Shown: in pieces, positions 36,482-44,964 of the stretch | Position numbering within the stretch: the stretch's first letter is position 1 | Layout: the number at the start of each line of letters is the position of its first letter | Assembly: GCF_042660705.1 (NCBI RefSeq) | Contig: NZ_JBHSUQ010000001.1 | DNA from: Undibacterium_A arcticum | GTDB lineage: Bacteria > Pseudomonadota > Gammaproteobacteria > Burkholderiales > Burkholderiaceae_D | Length of the DNA stretch: 64,000 nt | Strand: one strand, 5' to 3' | The notes under the pieces: model-generated | The model's input: only the letters and a program-made list of their open reading frames with translations | What the model was told of the DNA's origin: nothing | Database searches by the model: none | Made by a program: the position numbers and the translations under genes

Positions 36482-37477
36482 ATGAAACTCGCCACCATCA
36501 AAGACGGCAGTCGCGACGGCCAGCTCGCCGTCGTTTCCCGCGATCTGAAAACGGCCCAGCTGGCCGATGCGATTGCGCCGACCATGCAGGCCGCGCTGGA
36601 TGACTGGAACTTCATCGCGCCGCAACTGCAGGAGATCTACGAGCAGCTGAATAGCGGCAAGGCATATCGCGCGTTCGACTTCGACCAGAAGAACTGCATG
36701 GCGCCGCTGCCGCGTGCGTTTCAGTGGGCCGACGGTTCGGCCTATGTCAATCACGTCGAGCTGGTGCGCACGGCGCGCAACGCCGAAATGCCGGAATCGT
36801 TCTGGCACGATCCGCTGATGTACCAGGGCGGCAGCGACGACTTCACCGGGCCGAACGACGACATCGTGCTCGGTTCGGAAGAGTGGGGCATCGATTTCGA
36901 GAGCGAGATCGCGGTGATCACCGATGACGTGCCGATGGGCTGCACGCCGTTTGACGCGGCGTCGCATATCAAGCTGCTGATGCTGGTCAACGATGTGTCG
37001 CTGCGTAACCTGATCCCGGCCGAGCTGGCCAAGGGGTTCGGCTTCTTCCAGTCAAAGCCGGCGTCGAGTTTTTCGCCGGTCGCAGTCACCCCGGACGAAC
37101 TGGCGACCGCCTGGATGGACGGCAAGGTGCATCTGCCGCTGCGCTCGAGCTGGAACGGCAAGCTGGTCGGCCAGCCGAATGCCGGCGTCGATATGGTGTT
37201 TAGCTTCCCGCAGCTGATCGCGCACCTGACCAAGACCCGCAACGCGCGCGCCGGCACCATCATCGGTTCCGGCACCGTATCCAACAAGGATGCCAGCAAG
37301 GGCTACAGCTGCATCGCCGAACAGCGCTGCCTGGAGACGATTGCGAATGGCGCGGCAGCGACGCCATTCATGCAGTTCGGCGACACGATCCACATTGAAA
37401 TGCTCGACGTACGCGGCAAATCGATCTTCGGCGCGATTGATCAGACCGTGAAGCAAGGCCCCGGCAAGAAAGCATAG
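36482..37477 (+). CDS. Fumarylacetoacetate hydrolase (FAH)-family protein
   Basis: 331 residues. The N-terminal cap region (MKLATIKDGSRDGQLAVVSR) is followed by the FAH catalytic domain: metal Glu residues in WGIDFESEIAVITDDV, then VNDVSLRNLI, and the C-terminal GTIIGSGTVSNKD and FGDTIHIEMLD. Such enzymes cleave or hydrate beta-keto acids from aromatic meta-cleavage, gentisate or homogentisate routes. It is followed by a VOC protein and divergent from an IclR regulator, which supports aromatic or keto-acid catabolism; the substrate is not deducible. Confidence 0.85.
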   Translation: MKLATIKDGSRDGQLAVVSRDLKTAQLADAIAPTMQAALDDWNFIAPQLQEIYEQLNSGKAYRAFDFDQKNCMAPLPRAFQWADGSAYVNHVELVRTARNAEMPESFWHDPLMYQGGSDDFTGPNDDIVLGSEEWGIDFESEIAVITDDVPMGCTPFDAASHIKLLMLVNDVSLRNLIPAELAKGFGFFQSKPASSFSPVAVTPDELATAWMDGKVHLPLRSSWNGKLVGQPNAGVDMVFSFPQLIAHLTKTRNARAGTIIGSGTVSNKDASKGYSCIAEQRCLETIANGAAATPFMQFGDTIHIEMLDVRGKSIFGAIDQTVKQGPGKKA

Positions 37478-37544
37478 ACCGGAATCTGAAACGATCCGTA
37501 TTCAACACGTCACGACGATGAATCTCTAGCAACAGGAGGCTATC

Positions 37545-38165
37545 TTGAGTACCCGCACCAGCAGCACCATCGGAAGTACCGCCGTCGGCCAACGCGTCGC
37601 ACCTGCCGCGGCAACGTCGGCAACCGCGTCCACGGCCCCGGCGGCGATCCCGATCAACGGCCTGCACCACTTCGCCTATCGCTGCCGCGACGCCGAAGAA
37701 ACCCGCCATTTTTACGAAGACATCCTCGGACTGCCGCTGTTTCATTACATCCGCGCCGACATCGTGCCATCGACCGGCGAATACTGCCCGTACGTGCATA
37801 TCTTCTTCCGCATGACCGACGGTTCCTGCCTCGCGTTCTTCGATCTCGGCGACAACGTGTTGCCGCAGCCGTCGCCCAACACGCCGGAGTGGGTCAACCA
37901 CATCGCGTTGCGGGTCGACACCGCGGCGCAGCTGGAGAGCATGAAGCAACGGCTCGAAGCGCATGGCATCGCGGTGCTGGGCGTGACCGATCATCGGGTG
38001 TTTCAGTCGATCTATTTTTTCGATCCGAACGGCATCCGGCTGGAATTGTGTGCGCAACTGGCGTCGGACGCGCAGATGAACAGCGAGAAGCAGGGCATCC
38101 ACGAAAAAATCGCCGCCTGGTCGAAAGAGAAGGCCGAACGGCTGGCGCTGCTACCGGCAGGCTAA
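37545..38165 (+). CDS. VOC-superfamily (glyoxalase/ring-cleavage-like) metalloprotein
   Basis: 206 residues. Translation probably starts at TTG 37545 because a perfect AGGAGG lies five bases upstream and no in-frame ATG precedes the domain. After a Ser/Thr/Ala-rich leader of about 40 residues, the VOC domain runs GLHHFAYRCRDAEETRHFYE through DPNGIRLELCAQL with candidate metal ligands in the LHHF, HIFFRM, VNHIAL and RLELC segments. Family members include extradiol dioxygenases and lactoylglutathione lyases. It lies 67 bases after the FAH gene and is likely co-transcribed. Exact reaction unknown. Confidence 0.8.
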   Translation: MSTRTSSTIGSTAVGQRVAPAAATSATASTAPAAIPINGLHHFAYRCRDAEETRHFYEDILGLPLFHYIRADIVPSTGEYCPYVHIFFRMTDGSCLAFFDLGDNVLPQPSPNTPEWVNHIALRVDTAAQLESMKQRLEAHGIAVLGVTDHRVFQSIYFFDPNGIRLELCAQLASDAQMNSEKQGIHEKIAAWSKEKAERLALLPAG

Positions 38166-38298
38166 TCCGCCGGCAGCGGCGCGCTGGCCGTGCGCGGGGA
38201 GCGTCGACTCCCCCTGGCTGGATCAACGCTGAAAAAAATGTTGGGACAGGCCAAGCTGTTATACAGTGGGCAGGCATCCACTTTCGGCCCTGAACTAC

Positions 38299-39231
38299 GT
38301 GGCGTTAAACAATCTCCTGAGGCGTCTCGACCTCACCACCTTGCAGCTGTTCCTGTCGATTCACGAGGAAGGCACGCTCACCCGCGCCGCAGTGCGTGAA
38401 GCGATCGCCGTTTCGGCCGCCAGCAAACGGCTGGCTGAGCTGGAGCAGGCGATCGGCGTCACGCTGTTTGTGCGCACGGCCAGAGGCATGGATCTCACGC
38501 CCGCGGGCGAGACGCTGCTGACGCATGCCAGGCGCATGTTGCTCAGTGTCGAAAAAATCGGCCAGGAGCTGGCCGAACATGCGCAGGGCGTCAGGGGCTA
38601 TGTGCGGATGGTCGCCAATCTGTCGGCCATCGTGGAATTTTTGCCCGAGGATTTAAGGGCGTTTATACAATTGCATGAACAGGTCAAGCTCGACCTCGAA
38701 GAGCGGCCCAGCGGTAGCGTGGTCAAGGGTGTCGAGGACAGCTGGGCCGACATCGGCATCTGCTCGGGCGACGTCGATACCCGCGATTTGCACACTGCGC
38801 TGTACCGGCGCGACCAGTTAGTCCTGGTCATGCGCGACGATCACCCGCTGGCCCATCGCAGCCGCGTTGAATTTGCCGAAACTCTGGACAGTGACCATGT
38901 CGGTTTGCATGCCGACAGCTCGATTAATGCCCGCACCCACCTGGCCTCGCATGCAGCGGGCAAATCGTTAAAGATGCGGATCCACGTGCCGGGATTCGAC
39001 GCCGTGTGCCGCATGGCGCAGGTGGGGATGGGGCTGGGCGTGATCCCATACGACGTGTATCTGGCGATCGGGCGTCCGCTCGGTCTGGTATCGGTGGCAC
39101 TGGACGACGACTGGGCGCAGCGGGAGCTCAAAATTGTGGTGCGCGACGTCAAGGGCCTATCACCAGTGACCCAAGCCTTGTTTGACCATTTGCGGTCAGC
39201 GGAAACGCGCGCCGCGCAGCCAGGCAATTAG
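38299..39231 (+). CDS. LysR-family transcriptional regulator
   Basis: About 310 residues: HTH (LDLTTLQLFLSIHEEGTLTR, AIAVSAASKRLAELEQAIGV) and an effector-binding domain of the CbnR/CysB fold. No ATG fits. GTG at 38299 gives the usual short leader before the HTH, and GTG at 38266 is an alternative; neither has a convincing ribosome site, so the start is tentative. The next genes on the same strand encode a CoA-transferase and an HMG-CoA-lyase-like enzyme 121 bases on, which it may activate. Confidence 0.8.
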   Translation: MALNNLLRRLDLTTLQLFLSIHEEGTLTRAAVREAIAVSAASKRLAELEQAIGVTLFVRTARGMDLTPAGETLLTHARRMLLSVEKIGQELAEHAQGVRGYVRMVANLSAIVEFLPEDLRAFIQLHEQVKLDLEERPSGSVVKGVEDSWADIGICSGDVDTRDLHTALYRRDQLVLVMRDDHPLAHRSRVEFAETLDSDHVGLHADSSINARTHLASHAAGKSLKMRIHVPGFDAVCRMAQVGMGLGVIPYDVYLAIGRPLGLVSVALDDDWAQRELKIVVRDVKGLSPVTQALFDHLRSAETRAAQPGN

Positions 39232-39352
39232 TATCAGCAGCCTTGCTTGTCTGATAACGTTCTGATTTGGCGAACGCTCCTTGAAAATTTACGGTTGGAC
39301 GTGAGTCCCGGTCTTTCTCTATCCTGTCAAAAAACGATAGAAGGAGATTGTA

Positions 39353-40546
39353 ATGAGTGGACCTCTCGAAGGTATTCGTGTCATTGAAATCGGCACCTTG
39401 ATCGCCGCACCGTTCGCGGCGCGCATGCTGGCCGAATTCGGCGCCGAAGTGATCAAGATCGAAGCGCCCGTTGACGGCGATCCGATTCGAAAATGGAGAA
39501 AGCTGCACGAAGGGACATCACTTTGGTGGTATCTGCAATCGCGCAACAAAAAATCCATTTCGATCAATCTGAAGTCGCCGCAAGGCATAGCGATCATCAA
39601 GCGCCTCGCCAGCAAGGCGGACGTCCTGATCGAAAATCTCAAGCCGGGTGCGCTGGAGAAGTTGGGCCTGGGCTGGGACGTCCTGCACGCCCTGAATCCC
39701 AAGCTGACCATGGTGCGTATCTCGGGCTACGGTCAAACCGGGCCGTACAAGGACCGCCCTGGCTTTGGCGCCATCGGCGAGGCCATGGGCGGCATCCGTT
39801 ACACCACCGGCGAGCCCGATGGCGCGCCGGCCCGCGTCGGCGTCAGCCTGGGCGACTCGCTGGCGTCCCTGCATGCGGTGATGGGCGCCTTGATGTCGGT
39901 GCTGCGCGTCAAGACCGGCCAGGGCCTGGGCCAAGTGGTGGACGTGTCGCTGGTGGAGAGCGTCTTCAACCTGATGGAAAGCCTGGTGCCGGAATACGAT
40001 CTGCTCGGCCACGTGCGCGAACGCAGTGGTGGCGCTTTGCCCGGCATCGCTCCCTCCAATACCTACCCGACCCGCGACGGCGCCTACGTGGTCATCGCCG
40101 GCAACAGCAATCCGATCTTCAAGCGCCTGATGCTGGCGATTGGCCGCGCCGATCTGGCCGAGGACCCCAATTTCGCGCACAACGATGGGCGCGTTCGCCA
40201 GGTGGCCTTGCTGGATGCGGCGATTGCCGGCTGGACCTCGGCGCAGCCGATTGAGAGCGTGTTAGCCACGCTGGAGCAGGCCGGCGTGCCTGCCGGCCGC
40301 ATCTACTCGGTCGCCGATATCGTCGCCGACCCCCACTATCAGGCGCGCGACATGATCCTGTCGGCAGAATTGCCCGGCGGGGTCAAGGTCAAGATGCCGG
40401 GCATCGTGCCCAAGCTGTCGGAAACACCGGGCCAGGTCAACTGGCAGGGACCGGCGCTCGGCGCACATACGTCTGAGGTGCTGGCCGAGCTCGGCCTTGG
40501 CGACAGCGAAATTCAACGCTTAAGAGATGAGGGCGTAATCCAATGA
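39353..40546 (+). CDS. CaiB/BaiF-family (class III) CoA-transferase
   Basis: 397 residues, complete. AGGAG precedes the ATG. Family motifs: PLEGIRVIEIGTLIAAPFAA, GAEVIKIEAP, RNKKSISINLKSPQG, and the loop VDVSLVESVFNLMESL with the catalytic-Asp position in VVDVSL. It transfers CoA from a donor such as succinyl-CoA to an organic acid. The stop overlaps the downstream lyase start (ATGA), so the two should act in sequence: activation, then carbon-carbon cleavage. Confidence 0.9.
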   Translation: MSGPLEGIRVIEIGTLIAAPFAARMLAEFGAEVIKIEAPVDGDPIRKWRKLHEGTSLWWYLQSRNKKSISINLKSPQGIAIIKRLASKADVLIENLKPGALEKLGLGWDVLHALNPKLTMVRISGYGQTGPYKDRPGFGAIGEAMGGIRYTTGEPDGAPARVGVSLGDSLASLHAVMGALMSVLRVKTGQGLGQVVDVSLVESVFNLMESLVPEYDLLGHVRERSGGALPGIAPSNTYPTRDGAYVVIAGNSNPIFKRLMLAIGRADLAEDPNFAHNDGRVRQVALLDAAIAGWTSAQPIESVLATLEQAGVPAGRIYSVADIVADPHYQARDMILSAELPGGVKVKMPGIVPKLSETPGQVNWQGPALGAHTSEVLAELGLGDSEIQRLRDEGVIQ

Positions 40547-41499
40547 TTCCAATGATCAGGAATTTTTCCGAACGACTTATCGTGCAGGAGGTCGCGCCGC
40601 GCGACGGCTTGCAGATCGAGCCGACCTGGGTCCCGACCGACGCCAAGGTGGCGCTCATCGATCAGCTGTCCAGCGCCGGTTTTACGCGTATCGAAGCGGG
40701 CTCTTTCGTCTCGCCCAAAGCGATTCCGGCGCTGCGTGACGGCGCAGAAGTGTTCGCGCGCATTCGGCGCCAGCCGGGCGTGGTGTATGTTGCGCTGATT
40801 CCCAACATGAGGGGTGCGCAACGCGCGTTCCAGGCTGGCGCCGACGAGCTGAACCTGGTGATGTCGGCCAGCCAGACGCACAACCGTGCCAACATGCGGA
40901 TGCGTTGCGAGGACTCGCTGGCGGCATTTGCCGACATCGTGCCGCTGACCGCCGGTACTGCGGTGACGCTCAACGGCACCGTCGCCACCGCCTTTGGCTG
41001 TCCGTTCGAGGGCGCGATCGATGAAGACCGCGTTCTGGCCATCGTCGACCACTATCTGGCGATCGGAATCGGAGCAATCACGCTGGCCGATACCACCGGC
41101 ATGGCCAATCCGCGTCAGGTGGCCCGCCTCGTGGAACGGGTGCTCGGCCGCTTGCCGGCGTCGGCCCTGACCCTGCATTTTCATAACACCCGCGGACTCG
41201 GTCTGGCCAACGTGCTGGCCGCGTATGAGGCGGGCGCACGCAGGTTTGATGCAGCACTGGGCGGCCTTGGCGGCTGCCCGTTCGCGCCCGGCGCATCGGG
41301 CAATATCTGCACCGAAGACCTGGTCAATCTGTGCCAGGAGATCGGGATCGAGACCGGCATCGATTTGCCGAAACTGATCGCCATGTCGCGGCGCTTGCCG
41401 GCGCTGCTCGGCCATGAGGTTCCCGGTCAGGTGGCCAAGGCCGGCCGCAACTGCGACTTGCATCCCGCGCCATGGGAACGGGAGAGTGCTGCGGCTTAG
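40543..41499 (+). CDS. Hydroxymethylglutaryl-CoA lyase-like enzyme
   Basis: 318 residues, a DRE-TIM metallolyase. Seen are the N-terminal VQEVAPRDGLQIEPTWVPTD (the R-D-G metal/catalytic motif), LHFHNTRGLGLANVLAAYEA (metal His pair) and the glycine loop GGLGGCPFAPGASGN with the catalytic Cys. HMG-CoA lyases split HMG-CoA to acetyl-CoA and acetoacetate, but close relatives use other 3-hydroxy-3-alkyl acyl-CoAs. Coupling to a CoA-transferase suggests catabolism of an imported branched hydroxy diacid rather than leucine, whose other genes are absent here. Confidence 0.88.
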   Translation: MIPMIRNFSERLIVQEVAPRDGLQIEPTWVPTDAKVALIDQLSSAGFTRIEAGSFVSPKAIPALRDGAEVFARIRRQPGVVYVALIPNMRGAQRAFQAGADELNLVMSASQTHNRANMRMRCEDSLAAFADIVPLTAGTAVTLNGTVATAFGCPFEGAIDEDRVLAIVDHYLAIGIGAITLADTTGMANPRQVARLVERVLGRLPASALTLHFHNTRGLGLANVLAAYEAGARRFDAALGGLGGCPFAPGASGNICTEDLVNLCQEIGIETGIDLPKLIAMSRRLPALLGHEVPGQVAKAGRNCDLHPAPWERESAAA

Positions 41500-41561
41500 A
41501 TGCCGTGTTTCGGTACAAAGCAATATTAATAGGACTTACGAAAACATAACCAGCTAAAAAT

Positions 41562-41727
41562 CCGTTCGTGCTGAGTAGCCCTTTAGGGTGTATCGAAGCA
41601 TACACAGACTTCGGCGAGCCTTCGATACGGTGCTGCGCAGCCACGTCCTGAGCAGGTCCGTTCGCCCTGAGTAGCGAAGCGTATCGAAGGGAGCGTATCG
41701 AAGGGTACTCAGGGCGAACGGATAGGC
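41562..41727. repeat. Complex palindromic intergenic repeat
   Basis: CCGTTCGCCCTGAGTA at about 41659-41674 pairs with TACTCAGGGCGAACGG at 41706-41721 to give a 16-bp stem. Between them lies a near-tandem GCGTATCGAAGGG repeat. A second, diverged copy of the left arm starts at 41562 (CCGTTCGTGCTGAGTAG). This kind of CTGAG/TATCGAAGG palindrome is dispersed in many proteobacterial genomes; it separates the lyase and MFS genes. Confidence 0.7.
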
Positions 41728-41797
41728 GATATTTTTCTTGTTTGCGTAAGTTTTACTTAAATAATCGGCGCCACGATGCGCCGGACATGGAGACAAG

Positions 41798-43120
41798 ATG
41801 AACACTCAAAGTACTTTTGCCGCAGACCAGGCTGCCCCGCTGGCCGAGGCGGATGAAACCACCATCGTGCGCAAGGTGGCGTGGCGCATCATGCCGCTGA
41901 TCATGATCTGCTATCTGTTCGCCTTTTTCGATCGCATCAACATCAGCTTCGCCAAGTTTCAGCTGCAGGGCGATCTGGGACTGAGCGACACGGCCTACGG
42001 CCTGGGTGCCAGCCTGTTCGTGGTCGGTTATGTGCTGTTCGAAGTACCCAGCAATATGTTCCTCTACAAGGTCGGTGCGCGACGCTGGATCGCCCGCATC
42101 ATGATTTCATGGGGGCTGGCCACGACGGCGATGATTTTCGTCTCCACCGAATGGCAATTTTATTCCCTGCGGTTTGTGATCGGCGCGATGGAAGCGGGCT
42201 TCGCTCCCGGCGTGCTGTATTACCTCACGCTGTGGTTTCCCGCCACGTTCCGCGGACGCACGACTTCCCTGCTGTTTCTGGCTTCGGCTTTCGCAGGCCT
42301 GATTGGTGCGCCTGTTTCCGGGCTGATACTTGGCCATCTGGAGGGCGTGCTGGGAATCCGCGGCTGGCACTGGTTGTTCATGCTGGGCGGCTTGCCGTGC
42401 GTGCTGCTCGGTCTGGTGGTGCTGAGTCAGCTCAAGGACCGGATTGAAGATGCCGGCTGGCTGTCCACGCCGGAGAAGGACTTGCTGCGTAGCCGCATTG
42501 CGCAACACAGTCCGAAAGGTGGCGGACATTCGCTGCTTGGCGCGATCAAAACGCCGGGATTCTTGACCTTGGGCCTGGTATATTTCCTGATCCAGGTCGG
42601 CTCCTACGGCCTCAATTTCTGGGCGCCGCACCTGATCCGGAGCGCCGGAACCCAGAACCCTACCATTATCGGTCTGCTGACCGCCGTGCCTTACGTATGC
42701 GGCGCAATCTGCATGGTGCTGGTTGGCCGCATGTCCGATGCCAGCGGCGAGCGGCGCAAGTTTGTGATCGGCTTGATGGTGCTGGCGTCGGTCGGTTTCT
42801 TTGCTGCCGGCTTGTTTGACAAGCAGACTGTCCTGCTGATCGTTGCCCTGGGCGTCATGGGCGCTGGCGTGGTCGCGGCCATCCCCGCATTCTGGGCCTT
42901 GCCTCCCAAGCTGGTCACGGGTGCCGGCGCGGCCGGTGGCATCGCCTTGATCAACACGCTGGGCCAACTTGGCGGCATTGTCAGCCCGGTGATGGTGGGG
43001 CGCATCAAGGATCTCACGGGCAGCACTACGCCGGCACTGTATGCGATCGGCGGCATGACCCTGTTATGTGCGCTGATTCTGATGTACGCCTTGCCGGAAA
43101 AATTGCGGCAAAAAGAGTAG
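41798..43120 (+). CDS. MFS transporter, anion:cation symporter (ACS)-type
   Basis: 440 residues with 12 predicted TM segments. The start at 41798 has GGAGACAAG upstream. ACS traits: IMPLIMICYLFAFFDRINIS in TM1, GYVLFEVPSNMFLYKVGARR, and FAPGVLYYLTLWFPATFRGR. Substrates of this family are organic anions such as phthalate, tartrate, hexuronates or 4-hydroxyphenylacetate. It follows the CoA-transferase/lyase pair on the same strand and may import their substrate, although a repeat-bearing 300-base gap implies its own promoter. Confidence 0.88.
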   Translation: MNTQSTFAADQAAPLAEADETTIVRKVAWRIMPLIMICYLFAFFDRINISFAKFQLQGDLGLSDTAYGLGASLFVVGYVLFEVPSNMFLYKVGARRWIARIMISWGLATTAMIFVSTEWQFYSLRFVIGAMEAGFAPGVLYYLTLWFPATFRGRTTSLLFLASAFAGLIGAPVSGLILGHLEGVLGIRGWHWLFMLGGLPCVLLGLVVLSQLKDRIEDAGWLSTPEKDLLRSRIAQHSPKGGGHSLLGAIKTPGFLTLGLVYFLIQVGSYGLNFWAPHLIRSAGTQNPTIIGLLTAVPYVCGAICMVLVGRMSDASGERRKFVIGLMVLASVGFFAAGLFDKQTVLLIVALGVMGAGVVAAIPAFWALPPKLVTGAGAAGGIALINTLGQLGGIVSPVMVGRIKDLTGSTTPALYAIGGMTLLCALILMYALPEKLRQKE

Positions 43121-43349
43121 TGTACAAAACGCCTGATTGAACACTGCCGACCCCGTTGGGGCCGGTGCCCATGATGCAAAGCGAGTTACTGCGCAGGTGA
43201 TCGCGCAAGGCTCACTTTCTCGGCCTGTAAATTATTAACTTGTGATGTTAACGCGGGCCGGGTTTGGTTCATGACGGCGCAATCGCAAGGCGATTTCCGC
43301 TATGCTTGGTGACTGTCGTTTTTAACCTGATTCAATCAAAGGAAAAGAG

Positions 43350-44528
43350 ATGCCATCCAAGACCATGCGCTCCGCCGCCCGCCTGTCCGCTATCTCGTGT
43401 GCGCTACTGGCGGTTGTTGCCTCGGCCTCCGCGTCGGCCCAGATCAAGATTGGAGTCAGTATTTCCACGACCGGCCCGGCCGCCGCGATCGGTACCCCGT
43501 CGAAAAACGCGATCCTGCTGTGGCCGAAAGAGATCGCCGGACAGACGGTGCAGTACATCATCCTTGACGATGCGACCGACACCACCAATGCGGTGCGCAA
43601 TGTCCGCAAGCTGATCAGCGAAGAACATGTCGACGTGATCGTCGGACCCAACACCACACCCAATGCGCTGGCCATGGTCGATGTCGCGGCCGAGGCGGAG
43701 ACCCCGCTGGTGACACTGGCGGCGTCGTCGTCGATCGTGGAGCCGATGGATGCCAAGCGCGCCTGGGTCTTCAAGATGCCGCAGAATGACTCGCACATGG
43801 CGACCATCCTGACCCAGCACATGGCGGAAAATGGCGTCAAGACGGTTGGCTTCATCGGTTTTGCCGATGCCTATGGTGAAGGCTGGTGGCGCGAATTTTC
43901 CAAGCTGGCCGAGCTGCGCAAGATCAAGGTGGTCGCCAGCGAGCGCTACGCGCGCAACGACACCAGCGTGACCGGCCAGATCCTGAAGATCATGTCGGCC
44001 AATCCGGATGCGGTGCTGGTCGCCGGCTCCGCCACGCCGGCGGTGCTGCCGCAAAAGACCCTGGTCGAGCGCGGTTACAAGGGCCGGATTTATCAGACCC
44101 ACGGCATCGGCACGCTCGATTTCCTGCGCGTCGGCGGCAAGGATGTGGAAGGCACGTTCTTCCCGACCGGCCCGGGCGTGGTCGCGCGTCAGCTGCCGGA
44201 CAGCAATCCGGTCAAGAAGGTCGGCGTCGACTTTACCAGGCGCTATGAAGCGGCTTATGGGGCGAATACGATGACCCAGTTCTCCGCCGATGCCTGGGGC
44301 GCCTACCTGTTGATCGCCAATGCGGCGCCACAGGCGCTGAAGGCCGGTCAGCCCGGCACCAAGCAGTTCCGCAGCGCGCTGCGCGCCGCGATCGAGAACA
44401 CCAAGAACCTCACGGTGCCGCAAGGCGTTATCAACATGAATCCAAAAGACCACGTCGGTCTGGACCAGCGTTCGCGCGTGATGGGGCGGATTCAGGGCAA
44501 TAAATTTACCTATGCGTATGGCGGTTAA
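43350..44528 (+). CDS. LivK-type ABC transporter substrate-binding protein (orphan)
   Basis: 392 residues with a cleavable signal peptide (cut after ASASAQ, near residue 32) and a type I periplasmic-binding fold: IKIGVSISTTGPAAAIGTPS, then VDVIVGPNTTPNALAMVDVA. A good ribosome site (AAAGGAAAAGAG) precedes the ATG. No permease or ATPase genes follow. The SBP-less livHMGF operon at 2.6-6.0 kb is a possible but unproven partner. HAAT binding proteins of this kind often bind aromatic or short organic acids. Confidence 0.85.
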   Translation: MPSKTMRSAARLSAISCALLAVVASASASAQIKIGVSISTTGPAAAIGTPSKNAILLWPKEIAGQTVQYIILDDATDTTNAVRNVRKLISEEHVDVIVGPNTTPNALAMVDVAAEAETPLVTLAASSSIVEPMDAKRAWVFKMPQNDSHMATILTQHMAENGVKTVGFIGFADAYGEGWWREFSKLAELRKIKVVASERYARNDTSVTGQILKIMSANPDAVLVAGSATPAVLPQKTLVERGYKGRIYQTHGIGTLDFLRVGGKDVEGTFFPTGPGVVARQLPDSNPVKKVGVDFTRRYEAAYGANTMTQFSADAWGAYLLIANAAPQALKAGQPGTKQFRSALRAAIENTKNLTVPQGVINMNPKDHVGLDQRSRVMGRIQGNKFTYAYGG

Positions 44529-44751
44529 TGTGCATTTGCTTGGCGTCAGTCCGTATCGTATCGCAGGGATGTCGCCAGCCGACGGCTCGCGAGGCGCCTC
44601 GTTCGGTACGGACGGATCGATGGAATTGTCGGGACCCGAGCAGGTTGCCCGCCACTGAAAACGCACTGATCATCGCGGTTTCCGCCTCGTCATCCAAGTG
44701 GTTGAACCTGAATCAGCCATAGCACCAGTAGTCCTTCCCGCGCGCCCGAAC

Positions 44752-44850
44752 CCTGTGCCAACTGCCTCGATCCGGTGGGGCAAATATTGCCCGGCCTGCG
44801 CGCAGAAAATCCATATTGAAACCACCGTCGCGCTGCGAATTCATCCTAAT
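44752..44850 (+). pseudogene. Possible remnant of a zinc-ribbon N-terminus (DUF3667-like)
   Basis: The reading CANCLDPVG followed, one base out of frame, by KYCPACAQKIHIETTVALRI resembles the Cys4 zinc ribbon that opens DUF3667-type membrane proteins. No start codon precedes it and the frame soon stops, so at most a decayed fragment remains. The rest of 44529-44874 shows no gene. Confidence 0.35.
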
Positions 44851-44874
44851 ACATGTATTTAATTTGCATCTTTT

Positions 44875-44899
44875 AATATATGCATATAGAATGCATCTT
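44875..44899 (+). promoter_or_regulatory. NsrR-like nitric-oxide-responsive operator upstream of norB
   Basis: On the minus strand the site reads AAGATGCATTCTATATGCAT, an imperfect palindrome close to the NsrR consensus of beta/gammaproteobacteria (AAGATGCATTT-N-AAATGCATCTT-like). It lies about 66-90 bases before the norB ATG, where a repressor would block the promoter. A further GCATCTTTT half-site lies just upstream. The nsrR gene itself is not in the window. Confidence 0.5.
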
Positions 44900-44964
44900 T
44901 AGTGGCGTTTGATGTAACCACGCGTCAGCTCGCATTTCAACACCACCAATAAGGAATCCTTGCC

